Below, piece after piece: positions 1 through 8,142 of a stretch of DNA of 35,258 nt. Both the position numbers and the translations under genes were made by a program. The notes below the pieces were generated by a model. It ran no database searches. It saw nothing but the letters and a program-made list of their open reading frames with translations, and had not been told where the DNA came from. Location of the stretch: positions 1 through 35,258 of the forward strand of contig JAGRGI010000178.1 of assembly GCA_020445565.1 (NCBI GenBank). The letters run 5' to 3'. This DNA comes from Chromatiales bacterium (GTDB lineage: Bacteria > Pseudomonadota > Gammaproteobacteria > JAGRCI01). The first letter of the stretch is position 1, and every line of letters begins with the position of its first letter.

Positions 1-506
1 CCTTCGACATCGATGCCAACGGCATACTGAACGTTTCCGCGAAGGACAAGGCGACGGGCAAGCAGCAGTCCATCGTCATCAAGGCGTCCTCCGGCCTGTC
101 GGACGACGAGATCGACCGCATGGTCCGCGATGCCGAGGCCCATGCCGATGAAGATCGCAAGTTCCATGAACTGGCCCAGGCCCGCAACCAGGCGGACAAT
201 ATGATCCATGCCACGCGCAAGTCCATGAACGAATTGGGCGATAAGGTGCAGGCCGACGAAAAGACCAGCATCGAAGCGGCGATCAAGGAACTGGAAGAGG
301 CCCTCAAAGGCGACGACAAGGACGCTATCGACAGCAAGACCAAGGAACTGGCTGAGGTCTCCGGCAAGCTGGCCGAACGCGTCTACGCCCAGAAGGATCA
401 GGGGCAGGCCGAACCGCAAGCGGCCGCCGGTGAAAAAACGGCCGGTGCGAACGCCGACGATGTGGTGGATGCCGAGTTCGAAGAAGTGAAGGACGGCAAG
501 AAGTAA
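1..506 (+). CDS. dnaK: Molecular chaperone DnaK (Hsp70), C-terminal part, 5' truncated by window
   Basis: The reading frame is open from base 3 and starts inside the substrate-binding domain: the segment [16 protein letters not shown] is the highly conserved end of the beta-sandwich. The alpha-helical lid follows, and the tail is Ala/Gln-rich and ends in [15 protein letters not shown], the acidic tail through which DnaK recruits co-chaperones. DnaK is the ATP-driven cytoplasmic Hsp70 that works with DnaJ and GrpE. The stop is TAA at 504-506. A strong intrinsic terminator follows before dnaJ, so dnaJ is probably reached by partial read-through from the dnaK promoter, which lies outside the window. 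Identification is certain; only the 5' end is missing. Confidence 0.98.
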   Translation, partial: FDIDANGILNVSAKDKATGKQQSIVIKASSGLSDDEIDRMVRDAEAHADEDRKFHELAQARNQADNMIHATRKSMNELGDKVQADEKTSIEAAIKELEEALKGDDKDAIDSKTKELAEVSGKLAERVYAQKDQGQAEPQAAAGEKTAGANADDVVDAEFEEVKDGKK

Positions 507-533
507 GCGTCCTTTCCACGGGACAGACCAACG

Positions 534-562
534 GCAGGCACGGGCAACCGTGCCTGCTTTTT
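534..562 (+). terminator. Rho-independent terminator between dnaK and dnaJ
   Basis: A perfect 10-bp inverted repeat (GCAGGCACGG at 534-543, CCGTGCCTGC at 548-557) with a GCAA tetraloop is followed directly by five T. This is a textbook intrinsic terminator 27 bases after the dnaK stop. Placed inside the dnaK-dnaJ unit, it would lower dnaJ transcript relative to dnaK. Confidence 0.9.
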
Positions 563-646
563 CCGTTGATGGCTGTGCCTGTTTGCGATCGGTTCCGTCG
601 GACGATGAAGGGTTCAAGGCGGCCCATTGGCCGAGGTTGAGAGTGT

Positions 647-1774
647 ATGTCCAAGCGTGATTATTACGAAGTGCTGGGAGTTGCCCGTAACGCCAGCGAT
701 GCCGATATCAAGAAGTCCTATCGGCGTCTGGCGATGAAATATCACCCGGACCGCAACCAGAACGACGACGCCGCGGAAGAAAAGTTCAAGGAGGTCAAGG
801 AAGCCTACGATGTGCTCTCCGATTCGCGCAAGCGCACCGCCTACGATCAATTCGGCCACGCTGGGGTTGATCCCGGCGCCGGCATGGGCGGTGGCGGCGG
901 TGGCTCCTTCAACGACATTTTCGGCGATATGTTCGGCGATATCTTTGGCGGCGGCCGCGGTGGTGGCAGTCGGGTGCAAAGAGGTTCGGATCTTCGCTAT
1001 CCCCTGGAGCTGAGCCTGGAGGACGCCGTTTTCGGTACCACGGTACAGATCCGCGTTCCCACCATGGTGCAATGCAATACCTGCTCCGGGTCGGGGGCCA
1101 AACCCGGCACCAAATCCACCACCTGCTCAACCTGCAACGGAATCGGCCAGGTTCGCATGCAGCAGGGCTTTTTCTCCATCCAGCAGACCTGTCCGCGCTG
1201 CAAAGGAAGCGGTCAGATCATCAGCGACCCATGCAACACCTGCCATGGGGTAGGTAAGGTCAAGGAGACCAAGACCCTATCCGTCAAGGTGCCGGCCGGT
1301 GTCGACACAGGTGACCGCATTCGTCTGGCTGGCGAGGGCGAGGCCGGTGAACATGGCGGTCCTCCGGGGGATCTGTATGTGCAGATCCACGTGCGTGAAC
1401 ACGCCCTGTTCAGCCGCGATGCCAACAATCTCTACTGCGATGTCCCCATCGGCTTCACCACCGCCGCCCTGGGCGGGGAACTGGACGTGCCGACGCTGGA
1501 CGGCAAGGTGGTTCTGAAGATCCCCCAGGGCACGCAGACCGGCAGGGTATTTCGCATTCGCGGCAAGGGTGTAAAACCGGTGCGCGGCGGCCCGCAGGGT
1601 GATCTCTTGTGCCGCGTCTCTCTGGAAACACCGGTAAACCTCACCACCGAGCAAAAGGAGTTGTTGCAAAAGTTCGACGAAACACTTCAATCCGGCGGTC
1701 ATAGCAAGCACAGCCCGAAGGCGACCTCCTGGCTGGACGGGGTGAAGCAGTTTATTGAATCGATGAAGTTTTGA
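647..1774 (+). CDS. dnaJ: Co-chaperone DnaJ (Hsp40, type I)
   Basis: The 375-aa product has full type I architecture. The J-domain occupies about residues 1-70 with the HPD tripeptide at 33-35, which stimulates the DnaK ATPase. A Gly/Phe-rich linker follows (about 75-110), then a zinc-finger region with four CxxCxGxG repeats ([32 protein letters not shown]), then C-terminal client-binding beta-domains and a dimerisation tail. Length matches the family (370-380 aa). The ATG is preceded by a GAGG-type ribosome-binding site. It lies directly downstream of dnaK and its terminator. The next genes are not the usual dapB or carAB, so synteny breaks right after this gene. Confidence 0.98.
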   Translation: MSKRDYYEVLGVARNASDADIKKSYRRLAMKYHPDRNQNDDAAEEKFKEVKEAYDVLSDSRKRTAYDQFGHAGVDPGAGMGGGGGGSFNDIFGDMFGDIFGGGRGGGSRVQRGSDLRYPLELSLEDAVFGTTVQIRVPTMVQCNTCSGSGAKPGTKSTTCSTCNGIGQVRMQQGFFSIQQTCPRCKGSGQIISDPCNTCHGVGKVKETKTLSVKVPAGVDTGDRIRLAGEGEAGEHGGPPGDLYVQIHVREHALFSRDANNLYCDVPIGFTTAALGGELDVPTLDGKVVLKIPQGTQTGRVFRIRGKGVKPVRGGPQGDLLCRVSLETPVNLTTEQKELLQKFDETLQSGGHSKHSPKATSWLDGVKQFIESMKF

Positions 1775-2235
1775 CCGCTTTCGATTTCACACCAGCCCCG
1801 TCTTTTCCCGAGAAATATCTTTCGCGGTTCGATGCCAACGAAGTGAGCGGTGGGGCGGGTGTTTGCGGAAGGAATGTCTGCGCCACGAAAGGCGCAGTCA
1901 AGCTACAGGGAAGCATCCGTGCGCTTTCCCGGAGTAAACACCCGGTCCACCGCGGGAAGTTGGCAGCGGACCGAATCGTTGTACCAATCTCGACCTCCCC
2001 AACGTTCAGAGCCCGTCTGTTCGATACTCACCTGAATCTCTCCCTGCGCTTTTTGTCTCGAAAACGCCGCCCGTAACAACACCGAAACCAAACCGTCAGG
2101 AAACGGCCGCACGTCTCCGGCACCCTATGTGCCCATGTTGCGACCGACGCAGCTACCTGCTCATACCTGAACCCCGTTTGGAAGATCACCGCCATCGACT
2201 TACTACTCTTCATAGCGCTAGCCGGCCTCGCGCTA
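1775..2235. other. Intergenic stretch without a supported gene
   Basis: This stretch of about 460 bp lies between dnaJ and the aminotransferase operon. Open frames here (for example 1771-2076 on plus, 1903-2112 on minus) lack a ribosome-binding site, conserved motifs or family resemblance. A 7-bp hairpin (CTGCGCC at 1878-1884, GGCGCAG at 1891-1897, loop acgaaa) may act as a weak dnaJ terminator but has no T-tract. In the last 75 bases the aminotransferase frame is open upstream of its first usual start codon and encodes a hydrophobic helix, so part of this stretch may be coding. Confidence 0.5.
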
Positions 2236-3903
2236 TTGATCGCGTTCAGGCTAGTCGAACGTCTGCGCCTGTCGTTCGCTAAACACCCCTCGCTTCGCGG
2301 CCATTCCAAATGGTCGCGTCGGGTCGCGCGCTGGTTGCCGATGTTCAGCTACACGCCGGACGAATACTTCTCCACCGACGAGGCGCCGGAACCGATTGCC
2401 CGGCAACGCCGTGAGGCGATGCGACGGCTTGCCGACGCGAGTTCCCGGAGTTCCGCGGAATCCATCACGATCGGTGCCGGGCTGGAATCCGGCATCTCCG
2501 ATGTCGGTTTCACCAGCCGTTACCGTGTGCCTTTTCCCTACGCCGACGGCCTGCCCAAGTCCCTGCGCTACAACGCCGTGGTAACGGAGTCGCGCGATGT
2601 GCAATTGCGTGACATCGATGGCAACTGGCGCTACGACCTGTCCGGCTCCTACGGCGTCAACGTCTTTGGTTACGATTTCTACAAACACATCATGGAAGCC
2701 GGACTGCGCCGTGTGCAGGCATTGGGGCCGGTGCTGGGTCCCTATCACCCGGTTATCCGTGACAACGTTCAGGCGTTGCGGGCGATTTCCGGCCTGGACG
2801 AGGTCTCGTTTCACATGTCCGGTACCGAAGCGGTCATGCAGGCCGTGCGCCTGGCGCGCTATCACACCGGGCGCAGGCATCTCGTGCGCCTGTGCGGTGC
2901 CTACCACGGCTGGTGGGACGGGGTGCAGCCGGGTGTTGGCAATACCCGTGCCGTGAACGATGTCTACACCCTCGCCGATCTCAGTGAGCGCACGCTCAAG
3001 GTCTTGGAGACACGTCGGGACATCGCCTGTGTGCTGATCAATCCCCTGCAGGCCCTGCACCCGAACAGCGATGCGCCGGGTGACTCTACGTTGACGGCAA
3101 GCACCCGCGCCGCCGGATTCGATCGCGAAAGGTACTCGCGCTGGCTGCAAAAGATCCGTGACATCTGTACACGTCGGAAAATTGTGCTGATCGTCGATGA
3201 GGTCTTTACCGGTTTCCGGCTAGCCAAACGTGGCGCGCAGGAATATTTCGGCATTCAGGCTGACTTGGTGACCTACGGCAAGACCCTGGGTGGCGGGCTC
3301 CCCGTGGGTGTGCTCTGCGGCCGCGCCGAGCTGATGAAACGCTACCAGGAGGATGCGCCGGCCAACGTTTCCTTTGCGCGAGGAACCTTCAACTCGCACC
3401 CGATGGTGATGGCCTGCATGGCCGAGTTCCTGGCACGGATAGAGACGGCGGAGATTCAGGCGGTCTACGAGCAGGCCGACGCTCTGTGGAACCGGCGCGT
3501 CGCCGACCTGAACGAGCGGCTGGAAGCACAACAACTCCCAGTGCGTTTTGCCAACCTGCATAGCGTCATCACCACGCTCTACACCCGACCGAGCCGATAC
3601 AACTGGATGTTCCAGTTCTACCTGCGTGCCGAGGGTCTGGAACTGGCGTGGATCGGCAGTGGGCGTTTCATCATGAGTCTGGGCTATACCGATCAAGCCT
3701 TTGCGGAGGTCGCCGACAGCATCGTGCGGGCGGCACAGGGGATGGATGCGGACGGCTGGTGGTGGTCCGCGCCGCATCTGAGTAACCGCTGGATACAGCG
3801 CCGGATGCTAAGGGACATGCTCGCACAGCGTTGGCTGCCGAAAGGCCGCCGCCAACCGCAAGCCGTGCCGCAGGCCGCAAAACACGGAGATGGTGCCGGA
3901 TGA
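2236..3903 (+). CDS. Class III PLP aminotransferase, glutamate-1-semialdehyde-aminomutase-like; first gene of lipid-type operon
   Basis: The 555-aa product carries the fold-type I aminotransferase core of the GSA-aminomutase/AMT branch: SGTEA phosphate-binding loop at about 195-199, a YHGWWDG segment, the pyridine-nitrogen Asp in VDEVFTGFR (D321) and the Schiff-base Lys in YGKTLGGGLPVG (K349). It should move an amino group to a keto or aldehyde substrate; the substrate is unknown. It is about 120 residues longer than HemL, with an extra N-terminal region and a C-terminal tail, so it is not housekeeping HemL. The start is uncertain: the TTG at 2236 has no ribosome-binding site, and the frame is open upstream to a stop at 2074-2076. 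In-frame codons 2170-2235 encode a membrane helix (IDLLLFIALAGLALL), so translation may start at a rare codon such as the CTG at 2167. Its stop overlaps the next ATG as ATGA. Confidence 0.85.
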   Translation: MIAFRLVERLRLSFAKHPSLRGHSKWSRRVARWLPMFSYTPDEYFSTDEAPEPIARQRREAMRRLADASSRSSAESITIGAGLESGISDVGFTSRYRVPFPYADGLPKSLRYNAVVTESRDVQLRDIDGNWRYDLSGSYGVNVFGYDFYKHIMEAGLRRVQALGPVLGPYHPVIRDNVQALRAISGLDEVSFHMSGTEAVMQAVRLARYHTGRRHLVRLCGAYHGWWDGVQPGVGNTRAVNDVYTLADLSERTLKVLETRRDIACVLINPLQALHPNSDAPGDSTLTASTRAAGFDRERYSRWLQKIRDICTRRKIVLIVDEVFTGFRLAKRGAQEYFGIQADLVTYGKTLGGGLPVGVLCGRAELMKRYQEDAPANVSFARGTFNSHPMVMACMAEFLARIETAEIQAVYEQADALWNRRVADLNERLEAQQLPVRFANLHSVITTLYTRPSRYNWMFQFYLRAEGLELAWIGSGRFIMSLGYTDQAFAEVADSIVRAAQGMDADGWWWSAPHLSNRWIQRRMLRDMLAQRWLPKGRRQPQAVPQAAKHGDGAG

Positions 3904-6599
3904 ACAGCGCCCTTGGACAGCGACCGCATCTCTCGTTCCGCGATCGGCTCGAAGCCGAGTTCCGCAACTATCTGAGCGCTGCCGCACGGACCTTTCCGGA
4001 GGACCAGTGCCTGAGACTGGATCTGCATTGCCATGATCGGAACAGCGATGTGCCCGACGAACTCTGGGGCCGGATTCTCGGTCTGCCGGAGACCTGGCTC
4101 AAGACCAAGGACTTGGTTCGTTGCCTGCGCGACAACGGATCGGATGTGATCACGGTTACCAATCACAACAATGCCCGATCCTGCTGGGAGCTGCTCGATC
4201 GAGGTGAGGACGTGTTGGTCGGTGCCGAATTCACCTGTCTGTTTCCCGAGTATTCGCTGTATGTGCATGTGCTTACCTATGGCTTCACCCCGGAGCAGGA
4301 GGTGATACTCAACCGCAAGCGTTCGGACATCTATGAATTTGTGCGCTACGCCGCCGAACAGGACATTCCGCTGGTATTGCCGCACCCACTGTATTTCTAC
4401 ACCAGTAACGAACACATCAACCTGGGCCTGTTCGAGAAATTGTCGCTGATGTTTCAGCGTTTCGAGGTACTCAACGGTCAGCGCGATATCTGGCAAAGTG
4501 TGCTGACGCTGAATTGGACTCAGATTCTGGACGAGGAAACCCTGACCGGGTATAGCATGAGGCACGGCCTGGAACCGGCGGATTTCGGTGTAGACATCAC
4601 ACGACCGAAAATTCTGACGGGCGGTTCGGACGACCACATGGGGTTGACAGCCGGGCAGTGTGGGTCCTGGTTGTACGTTGAAAATCTCAGGGCCCGTCTC
4701 AAGTCCGAAAGCGCTTCATCGCTGGCACTGCAAGCGATCCGCGATGGCCATATCGCTCCCTACGGCAAGGTTGGAGAAAACCAACGCCTGGGCGTGGCTT
4801 TGCTGGATTATTTCGTGCAGATTGCCGCTCGCATGGAGGATCCGGGGCTGCTGCGCATGGTGCTGCACCGTGGCGAGACCCGTGACAAGCTCTACTGCCT
4901 GGCGATCGGCAATGCCATGCTCGAGTTAAAAAAACATAAGAAAACCAAAAAGTTCGTCGATTTCGTGCACGATGCCCTGCATGGCAAGAAACCGGGCAGG
5001 CTGGTCAAATGGAACGTCTCCAAGGACTATAAATTCTGCGTCGACCAGCTGACACGAATCGCCGATGCGCGCCGCAACACGCCCGACCGGTTCGACGACA
5101 TCGTCAACAGCGCGATTGCCGAACTGTTTACCGGACTGTCACAACTGGCAATTGGCCGGTTTCGCAAGTCGTTAGCCAACAGCGAGTCCTTCAGTGCGGC
5201 GGACCTGACCACCGAGTCGCTGACGCGAAGGTTCGAGATCCCCAGCCAGCTTACCCTGTTGGCCTACGGTGACAAATCCCACCAAAAGAACATGAGTGGC
5301 CTGAACATCGGCAAACTCTTCGATGCGTTGTCGTTCCCGATCCTGATCATGGCAGTTCTGGCCGGTTCGCAGGTCGCCAGCACCCATGCGTTGTACAAGA
5401 ACCGGCGTTTTCTCAATGAGTTCGCGTGCCACCTGGGGCGAAACCAGCACCAACGCCGTGCCCTCTACCTGACCGATACACTGCGTGACCGCAATGGTGT
5501 CTCGCATTCCTTATCCGGCAAGCTGGCCGAGATCCAACGCAAGGATCTGCCAATCGATTTCCTGATCTGCCATGCGCAAGCCGAGCCCGAAGCGCACCTG
5601 CATGTAGTCCGTCCGCTGGCTGAGTTCAGCATCCCGAGCTTCGGTGAGCAACCGATCCGCATACCGGACTTGCTCGAAATCGCGCGTATTTTCTACGCCG
5701 GTGGCTATGACCGGGTGGTCTGTTCCACGGAAGGCCCGCTGGCGGTGGTGGCCATGATCCTGAAATTCATGTTCAACGTGCCGGGCTACTTTTTCATGCA
5801 CACGGACTGGCTGGACTTTCTTTGCCACACCACCAAACTCAACGGCCATGAACTGGATCGCGTCCGCCGTCTGTTGCGCGCCATGTATCTGCGTTTCGAC
5901 GGTATCTTCGTGCTCAACTCCGAGCACCGCGAGTGGCTTACCGGCCAGCAAATGGGATTGCCCGAGGATGCCGTGTTCGGCACCGCCCATCATATCGAGG
6001 ATTTACCCGAACGGCTTGACTCGCGGTGTAAATCCAGTCTGGTAGCGGGCCTTGATGACGATGCGCCGGTCCTGCTCACCGCCTGCCGCCTGAGTCGGGA
6101 GAAAGGCATTCTTGACCTGCCCGAGATCTACCGGCGCGTGCGAGAAACGCTGCCGAACCTGCAATGGGTGATTGCGGGTGCGGGTCCGCATGAGGACGAA
6201 CTGCGCGAGGCATTTCCACAGGCCCACTATCTGGGCTGGCTCGGCCGTGACGCCCTTGCGGAGCTGTACGCCGGGCTCGACCTGTTCGTGTTTCCGTCGC
6301 GCTTTGACACCTTCGGCAACGTCGTTCTGGAGGCATTCTCACAGGGAATGCCGGTGGTCGCGTTCGATCGCAAGGGGCCGGCCGACATCGTCGAGCATGA
6401 GCGAAGCGGCTACCTGGTCGACTCCGTGCCGGCGATGGCCGATCGGATCGCTCGCCACTTCGAACAGACTCCACGGCATGCGGCGATGCGCGAGGCCGCG
6501 CGTCGTCGCGTGCTGGACTACCAGGCCGAGCCGATCATGCGTCAGTTTCTCAACGACCTTGGACTGCCCTACGACTCCCCCAAACCGGTGGCCGCATGA
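3900..6599 (+). CDS. PHP-domain phosphoesterase fused to GT4 glycosyltransferase
   Basis: This 899-aa two-domain protein starts at the ATG overlapping the previous stop (ATGA). The N-terminal PHP metallo-phosphoesterase domain (about 35-260) has the metal-ligand motifs LHCHD (H43, H45), TNHN (H89), GAE (E110), PHP (H162) and SDDH (D244, H246), so it looks catalytically intact. A middle region (about 300-510) has no recognised family. The C-terminal GT-B, GT4-family transferase (about 520-890) begins with TDTLRDRNGVS, the acceptor-loop signature of MgtA/SQD2-type lipid glycosyltransferases, and has the donor-site motif SRFDTFGNVVLEA near residue 802. Inference: it glycosylates a lipid acceptor while the PHP domain removes a phosphate from donor, acceptor or product. 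No membrane helices are obvious. Its partners in the operon are phospholipid enzymes. Confidence 0.85.
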   Translation: MNSALGQRPHLSFRDRLEAEFRNYLSAAARTFPEDQCLRLDLHCHDRNSDVPDELWGRILGLPETWLKTKDLVRCLRDNGSDVITVTNHNNARSCWELLDRGEDVLVGAEFTCLFPEYSLYVHVLTYGFTPEQEVILNRKRSDIYEFVRYAAEQDIPLVLPHPLYFYTSNEHINLGLFEKLSLMFQRFEVLNGQRDIWQSVLTLNWTQILDEETLTGYSMRHGLEPADFGVDITRPKILTGGSDDHMGLTAGQCGSWLYVENLRARLKSESASSLALQAIRDGHIAPYGKVGENQRLGVALLDYFVQIAARMEDPGLLRMVLHRGETRDKLYCLAIGNAMLELKKHKKTKKFVDFVHDALHGKKPGRLVKWNVSKDYKFCVDQLTRIADARRNTPDRFDDIVNSAIAELFTGLSQLAIGRFRKSLANSESFSAADLTTESLTRRFEIPSQLTLLAYGDKSHQKNMSGLNIGKLFDALSFPILIMAVLAGSQVASTHALYKNRRFLNEFACHLGRNQHQRRALYLTDTLRDRNGVSHSLSGKLAEIQRKDLPIDFLICHAQAEPEAHLHVVRPLAEFSIPSFGEQPIRIPDLLEIARIFYAGGYDRVVCSTEGPLAVVAMILKFMFNVPGYFFMHTDWLDFLCHTTKLNGHELDRVRRLLRAMYLRFDGIFVLNSEHREWLTGQQMGLPEDAVFGTAHHIEDLPERLDSRCKSSLVAGLDDDAPVLLTACRLSREKGILDLPEIYRRVRETLPNLQWVIAGAGPHEDELREAFPQAHYLGWLGRDALAELYAGLDLFVFPSRFDTFGNVVLEAFSQGMPVVAFDRKGPADIVEHERSGYLVDSVPAMADRIARHFEQTPRHAAMREAARRRVLDYQAEPIMRQFLNDLGLPYDSPKPVAA

Positions 6600-7507
6600 G
6601 CCGTGGCGTCGAGCAGGTGACGCGTGGCTGGAGCCCGGCCGAGGAGTTCAACTTCCTGCTCACCAACCGAATCCCTCGGCGTGCCCTGACCCGTCTGATC
6701 GGCTGGTACAGCCAGATCGAGAGCCGCTGGCTCACGCGACTGTCGATCTCGGTCTGGAGTGCCTTCGCGGATGACCTGCGCCTGCACGAAGCCGCGAACC
6801 GGGATTTTCGTTCTCTTCGGGATTGTTTCACGCGCCGATTGCGACCGGACGCGCGCCCGGTCGACAGACGCGCCCACATAGCGGTCAGCCCCTGCGATGC
6901 CGAGATCGGCGAATTCGGGCCTGTCGAAGGCGATACGGCATTTCAGGCAAAGGGCTTTCCCTATCAATTGGACGAGCTGATCCCGGACCCGGAGATTCGC
7001 AGTCGCTTCCGGGATGGCTATTTTGTCAATCTGCGCCTCAAATCGAGCATGTACCACCGCTTCCATGCGCCTGTGGACTGCCGCATAGACGCCATCGACT
7101 ACGTTAGCGGCGATGCCTGGAATGTGAATCCACCGACCCTGAAACGGATCGAGAAGCTGTATTGCCGCAACGAGCGCGCTGTTATCCCGCTCGGCAACAT
7201 CTCAACCCGGGGTGAGCTGTGTTTGGTGGCGGTGGCCGCGGTGCTGGTGGCCAGTATGCGCTTCGAGGGCCTGGATCAGACCCTGGACCTGCGCTACCGC
7301 GGTCCCAACCGTATCGACATGGGCCGAGACTATGTCCGCGGACAGGAAATCGGCCATTTCCAACAGGGCTCGACCATCCTGATCTTTGCGACCCGCAACT
7401 ACCGGCTGCGAAAGAGACTGGTCAGTGGGGACATCGTTCGCATGGGCCAGCCGCTGCTGATCGACACCACATCCCTGACGAAAGCCGTTGACGAGGAAAC
7501 GCTATGA
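6596..7507 (+). CDS. Phosphatidylserine decarboxylase family protein
   Basis: The 303-aa product belongs to the self-cleaving pyruvoyl decarboxylases that turn phosphatidylserine into phosphatidylethanolamine. The family's Asp-His-Ser set is present: D101 in SPCDAEIG, H154 and H157 in YHRFHAP, and the processing site GST with S259 (here QGST rather than the common LGST). Self-cleavage before this Ser would give the pyruvoyl alpha-subunit. The N-terminal FTRRLRPDARPVD segment corresponds to the FxREL-PxARPID block of true Psd. The start ATG overlaps the preceding stop (ATGA) and the stop overlaps the next ATG. No PssA-type synthase lies nearby, so this may be a second Psd with a different substrate. 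Some Psd-like enzymes decarboxylate non-lipid amino acids, so the PS assignment is not certain. Confidence 0.88.
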   Translation: MSRGVEQVTRGWSPAEEFNFLLTNRIPRRALTRLIGWYSQIESRWLTRLSISVWSAFADDLRLHEAANRDFRSLRDCFTRRLRPDARPVDRRAHIAVSPCDAEIGEFGPVEGDTAFQAKGFPYQLDELIPDPEIRSRFRDGYFVNLRLKSSMYHRFHAPVDCRIDAIDYVSGDAWNVNPPTLKRIEKLYCRNERAVIPLGNISTRGELCLVAVAAVLVASMRFEGLDQTLDLRYRGPNRIDMGRDYVRGQEIGHFQQGSTILIFATRNYRLRKRLVSGDIVRMGQPLLIDTTSLTKAVDEETL

Positions 7508-8142
7508 CCTTCTTCGAGGAACTTCACCAGCAGCGTTGGGACGACCACCGCTTCTATCATCACAACCGGGTAAACCAGACCCTGCATCTGATGAGCGCCT
7601 GCTGCTTCCTGACCAGCTACGTGCTGCTGTTCGTCAATCCCGTCTGGGCGGTGATGGTCGGCTGGTTGCTGGCGATGCTGCTGCGTCAAACCGGCCATTT
7701 CTTTTTCGAACCCAAGACCTACGACGAGGTCAACCAAGTCAGCCATGACTATAAAGAAAGTGTCAAGGTGGGCTACAACCTGCGTCGCAAGCTGGTACTG
7801 CTGAGTATCTGGTTTCTGGCACCGATCGTGCTGGCTTGGCAGCCGTCGTTTTTTGGTTTTTTCACAGAGGCGGAAGTCGGTCGCGGGTTGATCTACAACA
7901 CCGCGATACTGTGGCTCATCATTGGCATCGGCGCGGTGGTCGCCCGCACCGTCCACCTGTTCTTTCTCATGGGTGTGCAATCCGGGCTGGTCTGGGCGTT
8001 CAAGATCTTCACCGACCCGTTCCACGACATCAAGATCTATCACCGCGCTCCACTGCACCTGTTACGCGGCGAAATGTATGACGATATGAGCGAATGGTAT
8101 GCCCCGCGTCCAATGTCCGGCGTTGGCGGGAAGACGGCATGA
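7504..8142 (+). CDS. Mpo1/DUF962-like multi-pass membrane protein
   Basis: The 212-aa protein has about four predicted membrane segments. Near its N-terminus it carries FYHHNRVNQTLH (H19, H20, N24, H28) and then QTGHFFFEP (H65, E69), resembling the HxxNxxxH and Q-x-x-GH-x-x-FE signatures of the DUF962/YGL010w family. Yeast Mpo1 is an Fe(II) dioxygenase for alpha-oxidation of 2-hydroxy fatty acids. This protein differs by a longer C-terminal half with two further membrane segments and a soluble His-containing tail. It is coupled by ATGA overlaps to the Psd-like gene before it and the methyltransferase after it. If the family call holds, it would act on an acyl chain in the membrane. The family assignment is moderate and rests on motif spacing only. 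Confidence 0.6.
   Translation: MTFFEELHQQRWDDHRFYHHNRVNQTLHLMSACCFLTSYVLLFVNPVWAVMVGWLLAMLLRQTGHFFFEPKTYDEVNQVSHDYKESVKVGYNLRRKLVLLSIWFLAPIVLAWQPSFFGFFTEAEVGRGLIYNTAILWLIIGIGAVVARTVHLFFLMGVQSGLVWAFKIFTDPFHDIKIYHRAPLHLLRGEMYDDMSEWYAPRPMSGVGGKTA

Noticed and set aside
1771..2076. 101-codon plus-strand frame overlapping the dnaJ stop
   Set aside because: No ribosome-binding site of its own, no recognisable motif or signal peptide, and basic, low-information composition; it looks like chance read-through of the dnaJ 3' region.
1903..2112. Minus-strand frame with a WGGRDWYNDSVRCQLP segment
   Set aside because: The segment looks protein-like but I recognise no family, there is no ribosome-binding site, and the surrounding sequence on both strands is interrupted by stops.
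2251..3150. Minus-strand 299-codon frame opposite the aminotransferase
   Set aside because: Shadow of a conserved gene; no ribosome-binding site or motifs.
2236..3903. Naming the aminotransferase hemL
   Set aside because: It is over 100 residues longer than HemL, has an apparent N-terminal anchor, and sits in a lipid-type operon with no tetrapyrrole genes.
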